In this document: positions 62,030 through 64,000 of the stretch, piece by piece
How positions within the stretch are numbered: the stretch's first letter is position 1
Layout: the number at the start of each line of letters is the position of its first letter
From: Cyanophora paradoxa
Lineage: Eukaryota > Glaucocystophyceae > Cyanophorales > Cyanophoraceae
NCBI GenBank assembly: GCA_004431415.1
Contig: QPMI01000499.1
Location: 124,001-188,000 of the forward strand
DNA length: 64,000 bases
Direction of reading: 5' to 3'
Position numbers and translations under genes: made by a program
Notes under the pieces: generated by a model
Told to the model about the DNA's origin: nothing
Seen by the model: only the letters and a program-made list of their open reading frames with translations
Database searches by the model: none

Positions 62030-64000
62030 TTAATTAAAAGGAACAGAATTAATACCATCTGGTAAGATGTATCTCTTTGCATCAAAGCAGTTTAGGGCAA
62101 CCCTTCTACTCACGGTATCTATTATTGTGTGATCTGCCCTTCTCTTCTGCTTTGCAGTCACAGTCTTGCTGATACCTGCAAATAAACACTCCTTAAAATC
62201 ATTGAATTGGAGTTCCTCAGTGGAAGTCCCAGATAGCTTACTTCTCTCAATCTCAGCTGTTCTGAAACTGTAAACTTTGGCTCTCAGACCTACATACTCC
62301 AATATAGCAGAACCTGGCATCTCATTTTTGTATTTACCTGGGGTCATTCTTGAATCACCTCCAAGGTCTAATGCATAGGATATATTCTCTATATCTGTTT
62401 CAAGGGTCTTAGATTCGATGTATAGACAAAAGGAATCAGTATCATGGAATAGTAACTTGGCTTTGGACCACTGGGACCTCACAGTATCATAGAAGAACTT
62501 GTAATTATGCAGTTTGGCTGCATCCAAAACATAAGCCCCAATTGCAACAGGCTTATCTAGCTTCACATGCTTTGTGTAAAACTCAAAGGCAACTGCCCTT
62601 TCACTTATGGGACTTGTTGATTTCACTAAAGGAGAGGCTGCATATTTCATAAACAGTTTCTCACTGTTGGCAATCTTAACCACAGATCTACCTCTACATG
62701 ATTCAATGCATTTCCCATAGATTGAGTTATTCATGAGTTTATAGAAATCAGCCTCGAATTTATTCACTGCTTTCCTTCTCATATCAGTGTTCAGCTCAAT
62801 GTAGGGTTTCATTACAGGAGCCACAGTAAATGATAGGACCCTGTGAACCTTCTTTAGTTTCACACCTTTGGTCAGAATATACTGTAGAAGAGGCTCAGAA
62901 ATCACATAGTTTGTCACAGAACCAAAGGTTGCAGTTAGCTTAGGGGTCTTATCAAGCTCTTCTCCTGAGAGATCCAATAGGCTCTTTTGATATTGTGATA
63001 ATTCTGCATATTCTACTATTTTCTTGTTTATAATTAGGGGAAATCACTGTGATCTAGAAACAGCCTAATTGGGTAATCCAGATCAACTTCCAGGAAACTG
63101 GATCTGTTATCTTGTGGGTTGAATTCGGTCTCCCATCTAAAATCACCAACTGGAATAGGCTGACTCAAGCAGTAGCCATACAAGTTGTTAGCATCAAACA
63201 GCATAATATGGGAGTTCTCACCATCAGCCTCAGCATACCTACAAGGCATTGTTGCAAAGCCACCCCTGATTCCCTCTCAACAAATTCATATTGCTCTACA
63301 TCACTGATGAGTTCTATTTTTGCCTTGGTGGTCCTTAACATAGCATCCCAAGATAGCCCAGGTGCAGATACATAATGAACTGGGTCAAGTCCATATACTG
63401 AGTGTGAAAGCCTTCTAAAAGCCTGGAATTTGTTCATTAATTCATTTACATCAGCAGCTCCGAAATCCATGAAATTGCTTGCATCAATGAACTTGTAAAG
63501 ACCCCATTGCAATGAAAGATATTGATCAAAGTTTTTCGAAAGGATTTCGATTCGCTTTTTATCACCCATGCCTGCTATTTTTCTGAAAATGAATGTCCCA
63601 CAGTCATCCATTTGATCAACAACAACTGCAACTTTGGTTTGCTTTGAGATTCTCCTATGGAGATTGCAGTTTCTGCATGCAGGGCAATGTAATGACCTGT
63701 GTGGTGATCATGATCCCTGCATTTGAAGTTTTCCTTAGTGAACCTCTCACTGCAAAGGTAACAGTGTTTGGTAGCCCTGTAAACAGCCTTTTGCTCATCT
63801 GTGAGTTCATTCATTGGAATATTGGTAAACAGAAAATCGATTAGTTCTCTTGCTTTGGACTCCAAGCATTCAAAGAGACCTCCCATTGGATCCTGACCCT
63901 CAAATCGAAACTCCTGAACATCTGCCCAGTGACTACTCTCAGGTTGACTGCTGAGACTTCTCTCTTGGATTTTGATGCATCAATGGGATGCTTCTATGTT
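62030..64000 (-). pseudogene. Family B DNA polymerase with endonuclease VII-like region, broken
   Basis: Protein-primed-type replicative polymerase of the element, running in from beyond the window. Upstream part: a Cys/His cluster (CYLCSERFTKENFKCRDHDH, about 63700-63780) like recombination endonuclease VII, commonly fused to this polymerase group. Palm motifs: A, DANNLYG (63175-63195); B, KLMNNSIYGK (62711-62740); C, DTDS (62432-62443). The protein ends at 62030. Breaks: frame changes near 63676-63680, at the C run 63272-63274 and at the G run 63037-63040, each equal to one missing base, plus an in-frame TGA at 63980-63982. Motifs are intact, so damage is recent or is sequencing error in homopolymers. 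No restored reading is given. Confidence 0.8.

Larger units (their letters stand above)
58593..64000 (-). mobile_element. Polinton/Maverick-like element, left part
   Basis: Composition changes at 58593 from strongly GC-rich to AT-rich and remains so to the window end. The AT-rich block carries an rve-type integrase and a family B DNA polymerase on the minus strand, the defining pair of Polinton/Maverick and related virus-like integrated elements. No capsid, packaging ATPase or protease gene is in view; these could lie beyond 64000. The host genes' style of short introns is absent. The other end is outside the window, so element size and target-site duplication cannot be judged. Confidence 0.75.

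Overview
The window is nuclear DNA of a G+C-rich, intron-dense unicellular eukaryote. Most likely it is a microalga or other protist that makes its own riboflavin, because a lumazine synthase is present. Nearly every gene is cut into short exons by introns of roughly 50-120 nt with GT...AG (sometimes GC...AG) ends, so most models below were assembled by following protein similarity from exon to exon. I cannot name the species. GC-rich, intron-dense algae such as pelagophytes or haptophytes would fit, but that is inference.

Layout, 0-31 kb: an SMC4-like chromosome protein (+), a tiny three-exon MOZART-type gene (-), a NEK-family kinase (+), a DNAJC11-like mitochondrial J protein (+), lumazine synthase (-), a copper chaperone for SOD (-), an IQ-motif coiled-coil protein (+), ribosomal protein L7/uL30 (-), nucleoside diphosphate kinase (+), a long secreted PSI plus L-type-lectin protein (-), and an armadillo-repeat/coiled-coil protein (+).

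31-53 kb is duplication-rich. Two glutamate dehydrogenase genes lie head to head and are almost identical, introns included. The identity stops close to the ends of the coding region. Immediately beside them are two diverged phosphatidylinositol 3-kinase genes, again head to head, each with a B-box-like zinc-binding region upstream of the kinase part.

53-57.7 kb (-) is a secreted Thr-Pro rod protein gene. Its rod has grown by tandem copying of a 127-bp unit that is exactly one 54-nt exon plus one 73-nt intron. The 'minisatellite' at 55.25-57.1 kb is therefore an array of 14 in-frame exons. I reconstructed about 27 exons whose phases all agree, giving about 790 residues.

At 58,593 the sequence switches abruptly from GC-rich to AT-rich, precisely at one arm of a 27-bp inverted repeat. 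The AT-rich part runs to the window end and carries an intact DDE integrase and a protein-primed-type family B DNA polymerase with an endonuclease VII-like zinc region. This is a Polinton/Maverick-like (virus-like) integrated element. The polymerase is broken by three single-base frame shifts and an in-frame stop; the integrase is open throughout.

A strand-specific intronic word, GTACCCC, recurs in the introns of the SMC, NEK and PI3K genes on both strands and always reads in the sense direction.
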